64,000 nt of DNA from Weeksellaceae bacterium (GCA_949788275.1 OX460916.1:310001-374000), one strand, 5' to 3'; counted from the first letter of the stretch, positions 17,327 to 25,585 are shown. Notes: generated by a model from the sequence alone, not told the origin. Numbers and translations are program-made.

Positions 17327-19132
17327 ATGCAAAACATTCGAAATATTGCGATTATCGCACACGTAGATCACGGTAAAACAACCTTGGTTGATAAAATCTT
17401 ACACAGTACCAATCTTTTTAGAGATAATCAAGAAATGGACGGCCTAATCATGGACAACAATGATTTAGAGCGCGAACGTGGAATTACGATCTTCTCTAAA
17501 AATGCCGCTACAGAGTATAAAGGCGTTAAAATTAACGTTATCGATACTCCTGGCCACGCGGATTTCGGTGGTGAAGTAGAGCGTGTGTTAAAAATGGCAG
17601 ACGGGGTAATTCTTTTAGTAGATGCCTTTGAAGGACCAATGCCGCAAACACGTTTCGTATTGCAAAAAGCATTGGCACTGGGCTTAAAGCCCTTAGTAGT
17701 TATCAATAAAGTGGATAAAGAAAACTGTCGTCCTGACGAAGTCTACGACCAAGTTTTTGAATTATTCTTCAACTTAGATGCTACAGAAGAACAATTAGAA
17801 TTTCCTGCATTTTACGGTTCATCGAAGCAAGGATGGTTTAACACCGAAAATGTACAGGTAGAAGATATTACGCCTTTATTAGACGGTATCCTAGAATTCG
17901 TTCCTGCTCCTAAAGCAAGCGAAGGTCACTTACAATTGCAAATTACATCCCTGGATTTCTCTAGCTTCTTAGGTCGTATTGCAGTAGGTAAAGTAACCCG
18001 TGGAGAAATCAAAGAAGGTCAATGGATTGCTTTGGCAAAACCAGACGGTTCATTTGCAAAACAAAAAGTAAAAGAACTTTATACATTCGAAGGTTTAGGT
18101 AAGAAAAAAGTTTCTCACGTGAAAGCGGGTGATATTTGTGCTGTTGTAGGAATCGACGGTTTCCAAATTGGTGATACCATCGCTGATGTTGAAAACCCAG
18201 AAGCTTTGCCAATTATGAAAATTGATGAGCCTACGATGAACATGTCTTTTGGAATTAACAACTCGCCTTTCTTCGGAAAAGACGGTAAATTTGTTACTTC
18301 TCGTCACTTAGTTGAGCGTTTAGAGTCTGAATTAGAGAAAAACTTAGCCTTACGTGTTGAGCCAACAAATGATTCAAATACCCAATTGGTTTATGGTCGT
18401 GGTATTATGCACTTATCGGTCTTAATTGAAACCATGCGTCGTGAAGGATATGAATTAACCGTTGGTCAACCACAAGTTATTTTCAAAGAAATTGACGGTG
18501 TGAAATGTGAACCATACGAACATTTGGTCATCGATGTACCCGATCATTTCTCATCTCGTGCCATTGATTTAGTAACACAACGTAAAGGTGATTTATTAAT
18601 CATGGAAGCTAAAGGTGATTCTCAGCATTTAGAATTTGATATCCCTTCTCGTGGTCTAATCGGTTTACGTTCATTAATGTTAACTTCTACAGCCGGTGAA
18701 GCGGTAATGGCTCATACTTTTAGCGAGTACAAACCATTCAAAGGAAGTATTCCTGGACGTTCGGCTGGTGTATTAATCTCTAAAGATCAAGGAACAGCAA
18801 CCCCTTATTCAATCGATAAATTACAAGACCGTGGTAAATTCTTTGTTTCTCCAAGTGAGGAAGTTTACGCAGGTATGATCATTGGTGAGCACGCTCGTAA
18901 CAATGACTTAGTGGTAAACATCGTTGAGGCAAAAAAATTGAATAACATCCGTGCCGCAGGTAAAGATGATTCTTCTGCAATCGCTCCAAAAATCGAAATG
19001 TCTTTGGAAGAATGTATGGAGTATATCCAAGCTGACGAATGCATCGAGGTTACACCAAACCACATTCGTTTAAGAAAAATCTTATTAAAAGAAGAAGATC
19101 GTAAGCGTTTTGCAAAAACAATGGAAGGATAA
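17327..19132 (+). CDS. typA: ribosome-associated GTPase TypA/BipA
   Basis: 601 residues, the standard length. The G domain has AHVDHGKTT (G1, residues 10-18), RGITI (G2), DTPGHADFGGE (G3) and NKVD (G4); EF-G-like domains II, III and V and the BipA-specific C-terminal domain follow (KGDLLIMEAKGDSQHLEF, TPNHIRLRK). It assists 50S assembly and translation under cold or stress conditions. Single gene with its own promoter and terminator. Confidence 0.97.
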   Translation: MQNIRNIAIIAHVDHGKTTLVDKILHSTNLFRDNQEMDGLIMDNNDLERERGITIFSKNAATEYKGVKINVIDTPGHADFGGEVERVLKMADGVILLVDAFEGPMPQTRFVLQKALALGLKPLVVINKVDKENCRPDEVYDQVFELFFNLDATEEQLEFPAFYGSSKQGWFNTENVQVEDITPLLDGILEFVPAPKASEGHLQLQITSLDFSSFLGRIAVGKVTRGEIKEGQWIALAKPDGSFAKQKVKELYTFEGLGKKKVSHVKAGDICAVVGIDGFQIGDTIADVENPEALPIMKIDEPTMNMSFGINNSPFFGKDGKFVTSRHLVERLESELEKNLALRVEPTNDSNTQLVYGRGIMHLSVLIETMRREGYELTVGQPQVIFKEIDGVKCEPYEHLVIDVPDHFSSRAIDLVTQRKGDLLIMEAKGDSQHLEFDIPSRGLIGLRSLMLTSTAGEAVMAHTFSEYKPFKGSIPGRSAGVLISKDQGTATPYSIDKLQDRGKFFVSPSEEVYAGMIIGEHARNNDLVVNIVEAKKLNNIRAAGKDDSSAIAPKIEMSLEECMEYIQADECIEVTPNHIRLRKILLKEEDRKRFAKTMEG

Positions 19133-19154
19133 TCATCCTTGTCTATCTAAATAT

Positions 19155-19189
19155 AAAAAATCCTGTAACGTGAGTTCAGGATTTTTTTT
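19155..19189 (+). terminator. terminator of typA
   Basis: AAAAAATCCTG and CAGGATTTTTT around an 11-nt loop, 22 nt after the typA stop codon. The 220 nt after it show nothing recognisable. Confidence 0.85.
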
Positions 19190-19411
19190 GTTTAACCTTG
19201 TTTTTATATGAAGGAATTGAATTCGTCAAATAAAACAACATGGTTTAAACTAATGTAACTACTTAGCGCATTTCGTTAAGTTGTTTTAGTATAATAAAAT
19301 TCTTTTGATTAAAATAATTAATATATTATTGTTCTAAAATGATTGTAGTTTAAGTATATTCGTATTCGGAAATAATCGATTTTATTTCATTCTTAATCGA
19401 ATTAAAGGATA

Positions 19412-19546
19412 ATGAGCTATATTTTAATAAAGGAACTTTTAAAACTCATCGAAGAGTTTGAGGCGGAATTAGTAAAGAATACCACTTCTAAGTATGAAAA
19501 AAGTTTAGATGGATTTCTAGAATACGTTAAGGATTCAAGGGAATGA
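19412..19546 (+). pseudogene. short ORF (44 aa) resembling the N-terminus of the neighbouring MarR-type regulator
   Basis: Reads MSYILIKELLKLIEEFE at its start, close to MDYSLLKEVIDSVEQFE of the divergent regulator at 19664-20341, and continues GFLEYVKDSRE, aligning with the AGYKKWLIKEK part of that protein. It then stops, without a winged-helix domain. It may be the remnant of a duplicated regulator gene or a free dimerisation-type peptide. The reading frame downstream is not recognisably homologous. Confidence 0.5.
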
Positions 19547-19663
19547 AGTTATTTTAAGCATCGATATAAGTAAAAAGATCCCTTATAAATGTTGATAGAA
19601 GGAGAAATCCAGTAAAAAACCTAGGTTTAGACATTCTATAAAGTGAATAAAAAGGAATGATGT

Positions 19664-20341
19664 TTAAGAATGAATTTCATTCATGTAAGGGAAATGATCA
19701 GAAACATATTTCAATAAGTCTTCCGATTTCACGTTTTTTGAATAGATCGAGTAGTGGAAAGCATCTAAGCGTTGCAATAAATCAATTAATGTTAATTTTT
19801 CATCTCTACTCAAATCTCCAGCAACAATTTTAGTCGCTAATCGTATTTTGTCCATGTGCGATTCTAAAGTCAACTTGCCTTCTTTTGATAATTCAATTGT
19901 TTTACTACGTCGATCTTCTAAATCATCGGTTTGCATAATCCATCCTTGGTCAATCAGTCGATTAATAATTTGCATTCCGGGTGATTTTTCATGAACACTT
20001 TTTTTAATCAAGTCCATTTTTGTCATTGGACCAAATACATTTAAGTTAATTAAATAAATAAAGTCTTCTTGAGAAGCAAAACCAGAATCGAAAATAACCG
20101 ATTTTGAGTAACTTCTAGCATACCTATTCATGTGGATAAATAGGGTGTTAATAACACTATCAATCCCTCGGCCATCTTGTTTTCCTTCCCAAGTTAATGC
20201 TGGGTTAAATGTATAAGCTTTCTCTTTTATAAGCCATTTTTTATAACCCGCCATATCGTTGCTAAATAGGAAATTTTCAGATTGATCTTTTTCAAATTGC
20301 TCAACACTGTCTATGACTTCTTTTAATAATGAATAATCCAT
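19664..20341 (-). CDS. MarR-family winged-helix transcriptional regulator
   Basis: 225 residues: an N-terminal helical extension of about 70 residues, then a MarR-type winged helix (SQEDFIYLINLNVFGPMTKMDLIKKSV, PGMQIINRLIDQGWIMQTDDLEDRRSKTIELSKEG). The wing motif DxxDRRSK and following ELSKEG are diagnostic. Members repress or activate nearby stress or efflux genes; no obvious target gene lies next to it except a short fragment resembling its N-terminus (19412) and a small secreted protein. Confidence 0.85.
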   Translation of the reverse strand: MDYSLLKEVIDSVEQFEKDQSENFLFSNDMAGYKKWLIKEKAYTFNPALTWEGKQDGRGIDSVINTLFIHMNRYARSYSKSVIFDSGFASQEDFIYLINLNVFGPMTKMDLIKKSVHEKSPGMQIINRLIDQGWIMQTDDLEDRRSKTIELSKEGKLTLESHMDKIRLATKIVAGDLSRDEKLTLIDLLQRLDAFHYSIYSKNVKSEDLLKYVSDHFPYMNEIHS

Positions 20342-20430
20342 AATCCTAATTTGTACAAATATACATCATATTTCAGTTTTTTTATTTTAACCGTTATTTT
20401 AACCACATCTATTTTAATGGTGAAATCAGG

Positions 20431-20772
20431 TTATTTTATTTTTCGTTCCAACGCTTGAAATCGCTTGTTGAGGTCATCTAATTCCTTTTTAAGGGATTGA
20501 TTGCTGCGCTTTTCATTCATGAGTTCTTTTTTTAGTAACTCAATCGATTTCATTTGCTCTGTAAACTGTTGTTTTGTGATAATGTCTTCAGCACTAAATG
20601 TGGCGGTCTTTACGATTCCATGGCTATCAATCAATAATACTTTGCCGTAATTAAATGAGGATGATGTTAATTTAAGACTTGTTGTAGGTAAATTATCTTT
20701 CGTGAGTTGTTGTGCGAAAGTTGTGATGGTTAGACTAAAGAAAAAGAATAACGGGAGCTTTTTTTTTATCAT
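20431..20772 (-). CDS. small secreted protein with C-terminal coiled coil, unknown
   Basis: 113 residues: signal peptide (LPLFFFFSLTITTFAQQ), a strand-rich segment LKLTSSSFNYGKVLLIDSHGIVKTATFS, then a charged heptad region (about residues 75-113, KSIELLKKELMNEKRSNQSL). The middle segment resembles tail-fibre or adhesin head modules and the end a coiled-coil stalk. Function unknown. Confidence 0.65.
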   Translation of the reverse strand: MIKKKLPLFFFFSLTITTFAQQLTKDNLPTTSLKLTSSSFNYGKVLLIDSHGIVKTATFSAEDIITKQQFTEQMKSIELLKKELMNEKRSNQSLKKELDDLNKRFQALERKIK

Positions 20773-20989
20773 TTTGTTTAGGAAGATACACCATTTGTTT
20801 TAAATTAAAAAACCATTAAGTATTGCTAATGAGATAGTACACTTAATAATACTTCTTCTTTTTTTGAAAAATTAATAGTATCTTAGATCATGTTTTTTAT
20901 GGAATGAGGTAAATACGAGGAATCAGCGGTATAGAAATAGTTTCCGATTTAAATAAAAAATCACGCTATTATATTATTTTGACAAACAA

Positions 20990-21069
20990 AGTATTTATAA
21001 GTATTCTTCTTGAAGGGTTACTATAACGGAGTTAAGTATCTATTGAGTATTTGTAAGTATAAAAAGTAT
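20990..21069 (+). promoter_or_regulatory. array of six AGTAT repeats in helical phase, upstream of the 21327 gene
   Basis: AGTAT occurs at 20990, 21000, 21035, 21046, 21056 and 21065, with spacings of 10, 35, 11, 10 and 9 bp. The last lies 25 bp before the -7 box at 21094. A matching arrangement is found before the promoter at 23155. The phasing suggests a protein binding one face of the helix; the protein is unknown. Confidence 0.5.
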
Positions 21070-21093
21070 ATCTAATATTTTTTTCAATGATTG

Positions 21094-21101
21094 TAGTTTT
21101 G
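21094..21101 (+). promoter_or_regulatory. -7 box (TAGTTTTG), start of a long leader
   Basis: Exact TAnnTTTG match. Transcription would start near 21106, leaving about 220 nt of untranslated leader before 21327. Confidence 0.45.
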
Positions 21102-21326
21102 TAAACGAAAACAGAATTCATGTAAAAAAGCATGATGAAGTGAGGTCTGATTCCGAACTATTCAATCGATTCAAGCTGATTGATAAAGTGAAAAATTGTG
21201 TATATAGAGATTGGGTAAAAAAACCAAAAGCATACAAGGAGCTCACTAGAGTGATGAATATTTTGGGGTTTGTACCTATAATGATTTTGTTTTCGATTAA
21301 TGAGAATAAACCGAATGTTAAATTAT

Positions 21327-22382
21327 ATGAAAAAATTAAATTACTTAGTTATTTTATTTGTCTTGACCATAAGTTTGGGGTCGGCGCAAATTGGAGTGAA
21401 TACAGAAATTCCCGACAATACATCGATTTTAGATGTAGTATCGAGCGATAAAGGGGTCCTTTTCCCACGAATGACCACGGCTGTTCGTAATCAGCAGTTA
21501 GCAACAGCAGCTGTTGGGTTAATGGTATATAATACCACCGAGAAATGTCTAAACATCAATGTAGGTTCACGAGACCTACCTGTTTGGGAATGTTTAAAAG
21601 AATCTGAAGCGCCTAGTGGTGTAATTGCTCGAGCACCTGTTTGGGGTACCTTAAATGCACCTACAGGGAATAATAATGTTCTTGGAGGTTATCCAGGTAG
21701 GAGTACGCCAATTAATAATAGTCGAGTTTCTTTATTCTCTGATTTCTCTACCGTTTTTGGTATTGATGCCACGCAAGGTTACGATCGATTTATTGCCTAT
21801 CGATTTATGGATACGACGGCTGATCAATTCAATATAGGTAGTCTCGAATTTATGAAAAAACATTTTGAAATTATTTCTGTAGTGATTAGCGCACATACCT
21901 ATATTAGCTCGCCTCGATTACATATTGATCTCAAAAAATTCTCTGAAGAACCTGGTAAAGCTGTATTTATTACTTTATCGAATTACCCTTTAGAGTTAAC
22001 AAGGGTGTTTGCTGAATATAATATTGTAAATGGTAATTTTTCTACATCGATATCGGGTACAAATCAGATGAAGGTCGTGAAAGTGCCAGATTCGCCTAAT
22101 GCCCAATTTGGAAACCTTTCGGTAGGCGATTTTTTAGCAACAGGTAATAATTCTATCGTCGGAATCCCTCAAGCCGATTTGCCTCCTGAAGCCATTGTTT
22201 ATGCCGTAAAAGTATCGAATAATAATGCCGTTGTTTTCTCGATTAAGAATGTGTTTTTTGTGGGTGATAATTCTTTTCATGAAGGTGGAATTTATAGTTC
22301 CCTTCAACAAAATCAAATGAATTCGGTCACCCTAATTAAAAAACTCACAGCCTTAATGTTAGATAATGTTCATAATTATTAA
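21327..22382 (+). CDS. secreted protein with Bacteroidota surface-protein N-terminal domain
   Basis: 351 residues from the ATG at 21327, chosen because a standard signal peptide starts there (MKKLNYLVILFVLTISLGSAQ). The mature N-terminus reads IGVNTEIPDNTSILDVVSSD followed by KGVLFPRMTTAVRNQQ, a module that opens many Bacteroidota secreted and tail-fibre-like proteins. The remainder is beta-rich and unrecognised. It is followed 21 nt later by a gene for the same N-terminal module alone. Likely surface or secreted; function unknown. Confidence 0.75.
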   Translation: MKKLNYLVILFVLTISLGSAQIGVNTEIPDNTSILDVVSSDKGVLFPRMTTAVRNQQLATAAVGLMVYNTTEKCLNINVGSRDLPVWECLKESEAPSGVIARAPVWGTLNAPTGNNNVLGGYPGRSTPINNSRVSLFSDFSTVFGIDATQGYDRFIAYRFMDTTADQFNIGSLEFMKKHFEIISVVISAHTYISSPRLHIDLKKFSEEPGKAVFITLSNYPLELTRVFAEYNIVNGNFSTSISGTNQMKVVKVPDSPNAQFGNLSVGDFLATGNNSIVGIPQADLPPEAIVYAVKVSNNNAVVFSIKNVFFVGDNSFHEGGIYSSLQQNQMNSVTLIKKLTALMLDNVHNY

Positions 22383-22403
22383 TTTGTATAAAAACGAGAA
22401 AGA

Positions 22404-22694
22404 ATGAAAAAATTATTATCATTTATGATGTTTATAGCTTGTTTAATGTATGCAAGTGCGCAAGTGGGAATTATGACTGATTCCCCAGATGAAACAAGTA
22501 TTCTAGAGGTGTATTCTGAGAATAAAGGGGTCTTGATTCCTCGTTTAACAGAGATTCAAAAGGAGGCAATTCTAAGACCTGCTGAAGGCTTAATGATTTA
22601 CAATATAGATAAAAAATGTCTTCAGATAAATGTAGGGAGTCCAGCAGATAAAAAATGGTCGTGTATTTACAGTAAACCATCTGTAAAAGCCTAA
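22404..22694 (+). CDS. small secreted protein consisting only of the surface-protein N-terminal domain
   Basis: 96 residues: signal peptide (FMMFIACLMYASAQ), then VGIMTDSPDETSILEVYSEN, KGVLIPRLTEIQKEAIL and KKCLQINVGS, paralogous position by position to residues 22-95 of the upstream protein (IGVNTEIPDNTSILDVVSSD, KGVLFPRMTT, EKCLNINVGS). It ends about 15 residues after this module. Either a truncated duplicate or a stand-alone module; ends at a clean terminator. Confidence 0.7.
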   Translation: MKKLLSFMMFIACLMYASAQVGIMTDSPDETSILEVYSENKGVLIPRLTEIQKEAILRPAEGLMIYNIDKKCLQINVGSPADKKWSCIYSKPSVKA

Positions 22695-22747
22695 AATAAA
22701 ATGTAAATTTTTAAAATACCTATAACCTTAACTTAACTAACCTATCT

Positions 22748-22770
22748 AGCCCGTATTATACGGGCTTTTT
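22748..22770 (+). terminator. terminator after the two surface-domain genes
   Basis: AGCCCGTA, TTA-like loop, TACGGGCTTTTT, 53 nt beyond the stop codon at 22694. Confidence 0.8.
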
Positions 22771-23050
22771 ATATACAGATGGATTATGCGTCTCCTGTAT
22801 AGTTGATGTCTATCTGAAAAGCTACTATGGTCTTGCGTTTATTGAGTTTAATGAAATGCAAATTAGTTTGTAAGGTTCAATATGATTGATGGTGTGAGTC
22901 AGTAAGATAGAGATAATTGTGTTAGGGTTATCTAATTTTTAAAAGATATTGTCTGCTTTATAAAAAAGAGAATTTTTTTATGGATTGAGTTACATTGTCA
23001 TCCCTCTTTTTAGTCGTTTTACAACTATGATTTCCTGTAATTTTAAAACA

Positions 23051-23132
23051 AGTACTATTAAGTAAGTTTATTTAAGTCTTTTGTTTAGGGCTTTAAAGGC
23101 GGATTGAGTATATGTAAGTAGTAATTAAGTAA
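23051..23132 (+). promoter_or_regulatory. second array of phased AGTAN repeats
   Basis: AGTAC 23051, AGTAA 23061, AGTAT 23107, AGTAG 23117, AGTAA 23128: spacings 10, 46, 10, 11 bp. The core TTGAGTATATGTAAGTA begins 51 bp before the -7 box at 23155; its counterpart TTGAGTATTTGTAAGTA begins 51 bp before the -7 box at 21094. Confidence 0.45.
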
Positions 23133-23154
23133 TGTTTTTTAGATATTTCATCGA

Positions 23155-23162
23155 TACATTTG
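23155..23162 (+). promoter_or_regulatory. -7 box (TACATTTG) without an obvious gene behind it
   Basis: Exact TAnnTTTG match. The predicted transcript would start near 23167 and run to hairpins at 23580-23607 and 23709-23743. Confidence 0.45.
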
Positions 23163-23749
23163 CATTCAATAATTATAAATAAGCGAGAATACGTTGAGTT
23201 TAATTGTAATTCCCATGTTGTTCAGTACAATCAGTACAAGTAAATAATGCTTAGAAAATTAAAGGAATTTAACAAATGAAAAAAAGAAGAAAAACCAATG
23301 TAAGAGAAGCAATTTTGTTAACCTATTCCCATACATAGAGGGTGCATACTATCTAATCACGCAGATAGAAATGTTTAACCAACCTTGACCTTGAATAAGG
23401 TATTATTAATCTAACCCGTGATGGATGTATCCATTAAATAAAACCTGGTGCTATAGTTATGTTCTATTGATCTAAACCATCGAATTTAACCATTACCAAC
23501 CCAATGCAAAGACTATAGTGCCTAACCAACCTAAACCAATAGGGAGAGTGTAACCAACTTTGCCTCTATTACCTTAGAAGCAGTCTCCAACGAATTGTGG
23601 ATGACTGTTTCTTCTTTCGTTCTTCTTTTGTGATTTTACAATCGCCTTATTTTTCTGTTTAAATCATTAAAATCACACGAGATAACGAACCAACCTAATT
23701 CTTTTATGAAAGGCAGTCTCCAACGAATTGTTGATGACTGCCTTTTTTT
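23163..23749 (+). ncRNA. candidate structured non-coding transcript or decayed gene
   Basis: About 580 nt between a promoter and a terminator with no ORF longer than 20 codons (23276-23338, starting MKKRRKTNVREAILL, then a stop). Several pairings are visible: GGTGCTATAGT (23447-23457) with ACTATAGTGCC (23512-23522), 11 bp with two G-U pairs; ATGGAT/ATCCAT near 23421-23434; two hairpins of the GCAGTC/GACTG type at the end. AACCAACC-like strings recur. It could equally be the remains of a third surface-domain gene. Confidence 0.35.
23709..23749 (+). terminator. terminator, second of two related hairpins
   Basis: AAAGGCAGTC and GACTGCCTTT around a 17-nt loop with a T tract. An earlier copy at 23580-23607 shares 27 of 28 bases (GCAGTCTCCAACGAATTGT core) and also folds, with weaker T tract; the two are 133 bp apart. 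Confidence 0.75.
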
Positions 23750-23807
23750 ATGGTCGCTTTTTATTGTATAGGCTGCTTTTTAAACCATAGCATAATCCAT
23801 TAATAAT

Positions 23808-23836
23808 GAAAAAGGCGCTAACTACAGTCAGCGCCT
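23808..23836 (-). terminator. terminator of the SRPBCC gene
   Basis: AGGCGCT at 23813-23819 pairs with AGCGCCT at 23830-23836; on the minus strand it is followed by TTTTT. Confidence 0.75.
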
Positions 23837-23858
23837 CTACATTTTTTTATACAATGGC

Positions 23859-24254
23859 TTAGATTTTTCCTAAGTTCTCTGCAATGGTTTCAATAAAGGT
23901 TGTCAATGGTTTTTTTGCCATCATTTCAATCATCATATTGAATTTACCATCAAAGTCCAACGCTACATCGGTGTGCGTGTCATCGATTGCTTCCATATCA
24001 ATGGTTAGGGTGTAGTCAAATGCTGGTGCTGGAGATTCGAAAATAATTTTAGAAGGCTCAATAGCTTCTTTTAAACGCATTCCAACTTTTGGTAAACTAC
24101 CAACGCCTACTGTGAATCCTTTCCCTGATTCATGAATTTCAAACGATTTCGTGTCTGATGGCATCAGTTGCTCATAGTTTTTCATGTCTAATAAAAAATG
24201 AAAGGCCTCTTGCTGACTTTTATTTAAACGGACTTTATTTGTATTTACCTTCAT
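23859..24254 (-). CDS. SRPBCC-fold (START/polyketide-cyclase-like) protein
   Basis: 131 residues with the helix-grip pattern: an N-terminal strand (VNTNKVRLNKSQQEAFHFLLDMKNYEQLMP), several central strands (YTLTIDMEAIDDTHTDVALDF) and a long C-terminal helix (MMAKKPLTTFIETIAENLGKI). No signal peptide, so cytoplasmic. The ligand is unknown. It is divergent from the NUDIX gene, an arrangement I recall from other Flavobacteriia. Confidence 0.8.
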   Translation of the reverse strand: MKVNTNKVRLNKSQQEAFHFLLDMKNYEQLMPSDTKSFEIHESGKGFTVGVGSLPKVGMRLKEAIEPSKIIFESPAPAFDYTLTIDMEAIDDTHTDVALDFDGKFNMMIEMMAKKPLTTFIETIAENLGKI

Positions 24255-24271
24255 ATCCTTAAGATTTTTTA

Positions 24272-24279
24272 TAAATTTG
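24272..24279 (+). promoter_or_regulatory. -7 box (TAAATTTG) of the NUDIX gene
   Basis: Exact TAnnTTTG match, 15 nt before the ATG at 24295. Confidence 0.5.
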
Positions 24280-24294
24280 TAACAAATCCCTCAA

Positions 24295-24891
24295 ATGTAC
24301 AAAGTTTTTTTTAATGAAAGATCGCTAACATTCTCAAATCAACCCGTAGAGAATGCTAAAAATATGTTATTCCATCACGTTTCTCAATTTGATGAAGCTT
24401 TCCATTTTCTAAGCAACTCCGTTGCAGAAGAAGTGCATATTTTCAGCGAATCCATTGAGGAGGTTTGGACTTTGTTTAAGCACAATTTTAAGTTGATTCA
24501 GGCCGCTGGCGGTATCGTTCGAAATGATAAAGAAGAATATCTTTTTATCTTTCGTCTAGGGAAATGGGATCTACCCAAAGGAAAAATGGAAGCTGGCGAA
24601 ACCAAAGAAGAATCCGCTATCCGAGAAATAGAAGAGGAGTGTGGTATTTCTAACCTTGAATTAAAGGAATTTATTATGCCCACCTACCATATTTATTTTC
24701 AACGCGAATACATTATTAAAGAAACCTTTTGGTTTGATGTAGCTTATCATGGCCATGAACATCCACAACCACAAGTTGAAGAAGGGATTGAGACTGTTGA
24801 GTGGAAGAAAGAGGAAGAAATTCCTTCTTTGTTGAAAAATTCTTATCCCAACATTCAATTACTTCTAGATAATTATTTAGATTTGCTATAA
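24295..24891 (+). CDS. NUDIX hydrolase
   Basis: 198 residues. The Nudix box G-x5-E-x7-REUxEExGU is complete at residues 96-118 (GKMEAGETKEES, then AIREIEEECGI), inside a Nudix domain spanning about 70-190. The N-terminal 65 residues are a separate segment found in the Bacteroidota versions. Nudix enzymes split nucleoside diphosphates linked to another moiety; the substrate cannot be read from the sequence. The next gene starts 11 nt downstream. Confidence 0.9.
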   Translation: MYKVFFNERSLTFSNQPVENAKNMLFHHVSQFDEAFHFLSNSVAEEVHIFSESIEEVWTLFKHNFKLIQAAGGIVRNDKEEYLFIFRLGKWDLPKGKMEAGETKEESAIREIEEECGISNLELKEFIMPTYHIYFQREYIIKETFWFDVAYHGHEHPQPQVEEGIETVEWKKEEEIPSLLKNSYPNIQLLLDNYLDLL

Positions 24892-24902
24892 ATAAGAAAC
24901 AC

Positions 24903-25460
24903 ATGAAAAATTATATTGCAACACTTTTTATCGCGTGTGCTATGATGGCTTCTTTTGCTCAAAGTAAAAAGAAGGATAAAAAAGCTCCTTCAAAGACAGA
25001 AGTCTCTACAATGTCGTTGAAAGGAAATGCCAAGATTGCCGATCTATATGCTTACCAAGTGTATGGTGAGCCTTTTAAAATAGAAAATACCCTAACCAAC
25101 GAAGAACTAGGTAAAGCCTTCGACGGAATGAAATCGGGTGATGTAATTGAAAATGTTCAATTTGTTTCAACCATTGAATCGGTTTGTAAAAAGAAAGGCT
25201 GCTGGATGAAAGTTGATCTGGGTAAAGCCGATGAACAGTCATTTGTTCGTTTTAAAGATTACGGATTTTTTATGCCTTTAGATGGTGAAAAAGCCGAGGT
25301 TATTGTCCATGGGAAAGCGTTTGTAAGTGAAATATCTGTTGATAAATTACGTCATTACGCAGAAGACGCAGGTGATTCTGCCGAAGAAATTGCGAAGATT
25401 ACACAACCTAAATTACAGTTCAATTTTGAAGCGGATGGGGTGTATTTAAAAGAAAATTAA
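24903..25460 (+). CDS. DUF4920 secreted protein
   Basis: 185 residues with signal peptide (IACAMMASFAQ) and a Lys-rich linker (SKKKDKKAPSK). The core has the DUF4920 signature: YGEPFK, then ESVCKKKGCWMKVDL with a paired Cys-x4-Cys, then DYGFFMPLDGEKAEVIVHGKAF. The two cysteines suggest a disulfide or metal site. Function unknown. Downstream of the NUDIX gene by 11 nt, closed by a terminator at 25486. Confidence 0.85.
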   Translation: MKNYIATLFIACAMMASFAQSKKKDKKAPSKTEVSTMSLKGNAKIADLYAYQVYGEPFKIENTLTNEELGKAFDGMKSGDVIENVQFVSTIESVCKKKGCWMKVDLGKADEQSFVRFKDYGFFMPLDGEKAEVIVHGKAFVSEISVDKLRHYAEDAGDSAEEIAKITQPKLQFNFEADGVYLKEN

Positions 25461-25485
25461 AATAGTTTACGATACATACTTATTG

Positions 25486-25513
25486 AAAAGCTCGGTTGAT
25501 ACCGAGCTTTTTT
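25486..25513 (+). terminator. terminator after the DUF4920 gene
   Basis: AAAAGCTCGG, TTGATA loop, CCGAGCTTTTTT. An 11-bp tandem repeat (AACGCTCCATT) follows at about 25519-25541. Confidence 0.85.
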
Positions 25514-25585
25514 CGTTAACGCTCCATTAACGCTCCATTAACCCTAAAAGATCCTTTTTTATAGAACTTAGCTAAAATTATTTTC

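Noticed and set aside
21140-21451. 103-codon open frame overlapping the start of the secreted protein gene
   Set aside because: It needs a GTG start, has unbiased codons and no recognisable protein features, and overlaps the signal peptide region of a better supported gene; the space is more likely its 5' leader.
19190-23858. Genomic island or prophage
   Set aside because: Gene-poor and repeat-bearing, but no integrase, transposase, phage gene, att duplication or marked composition shift was seen.
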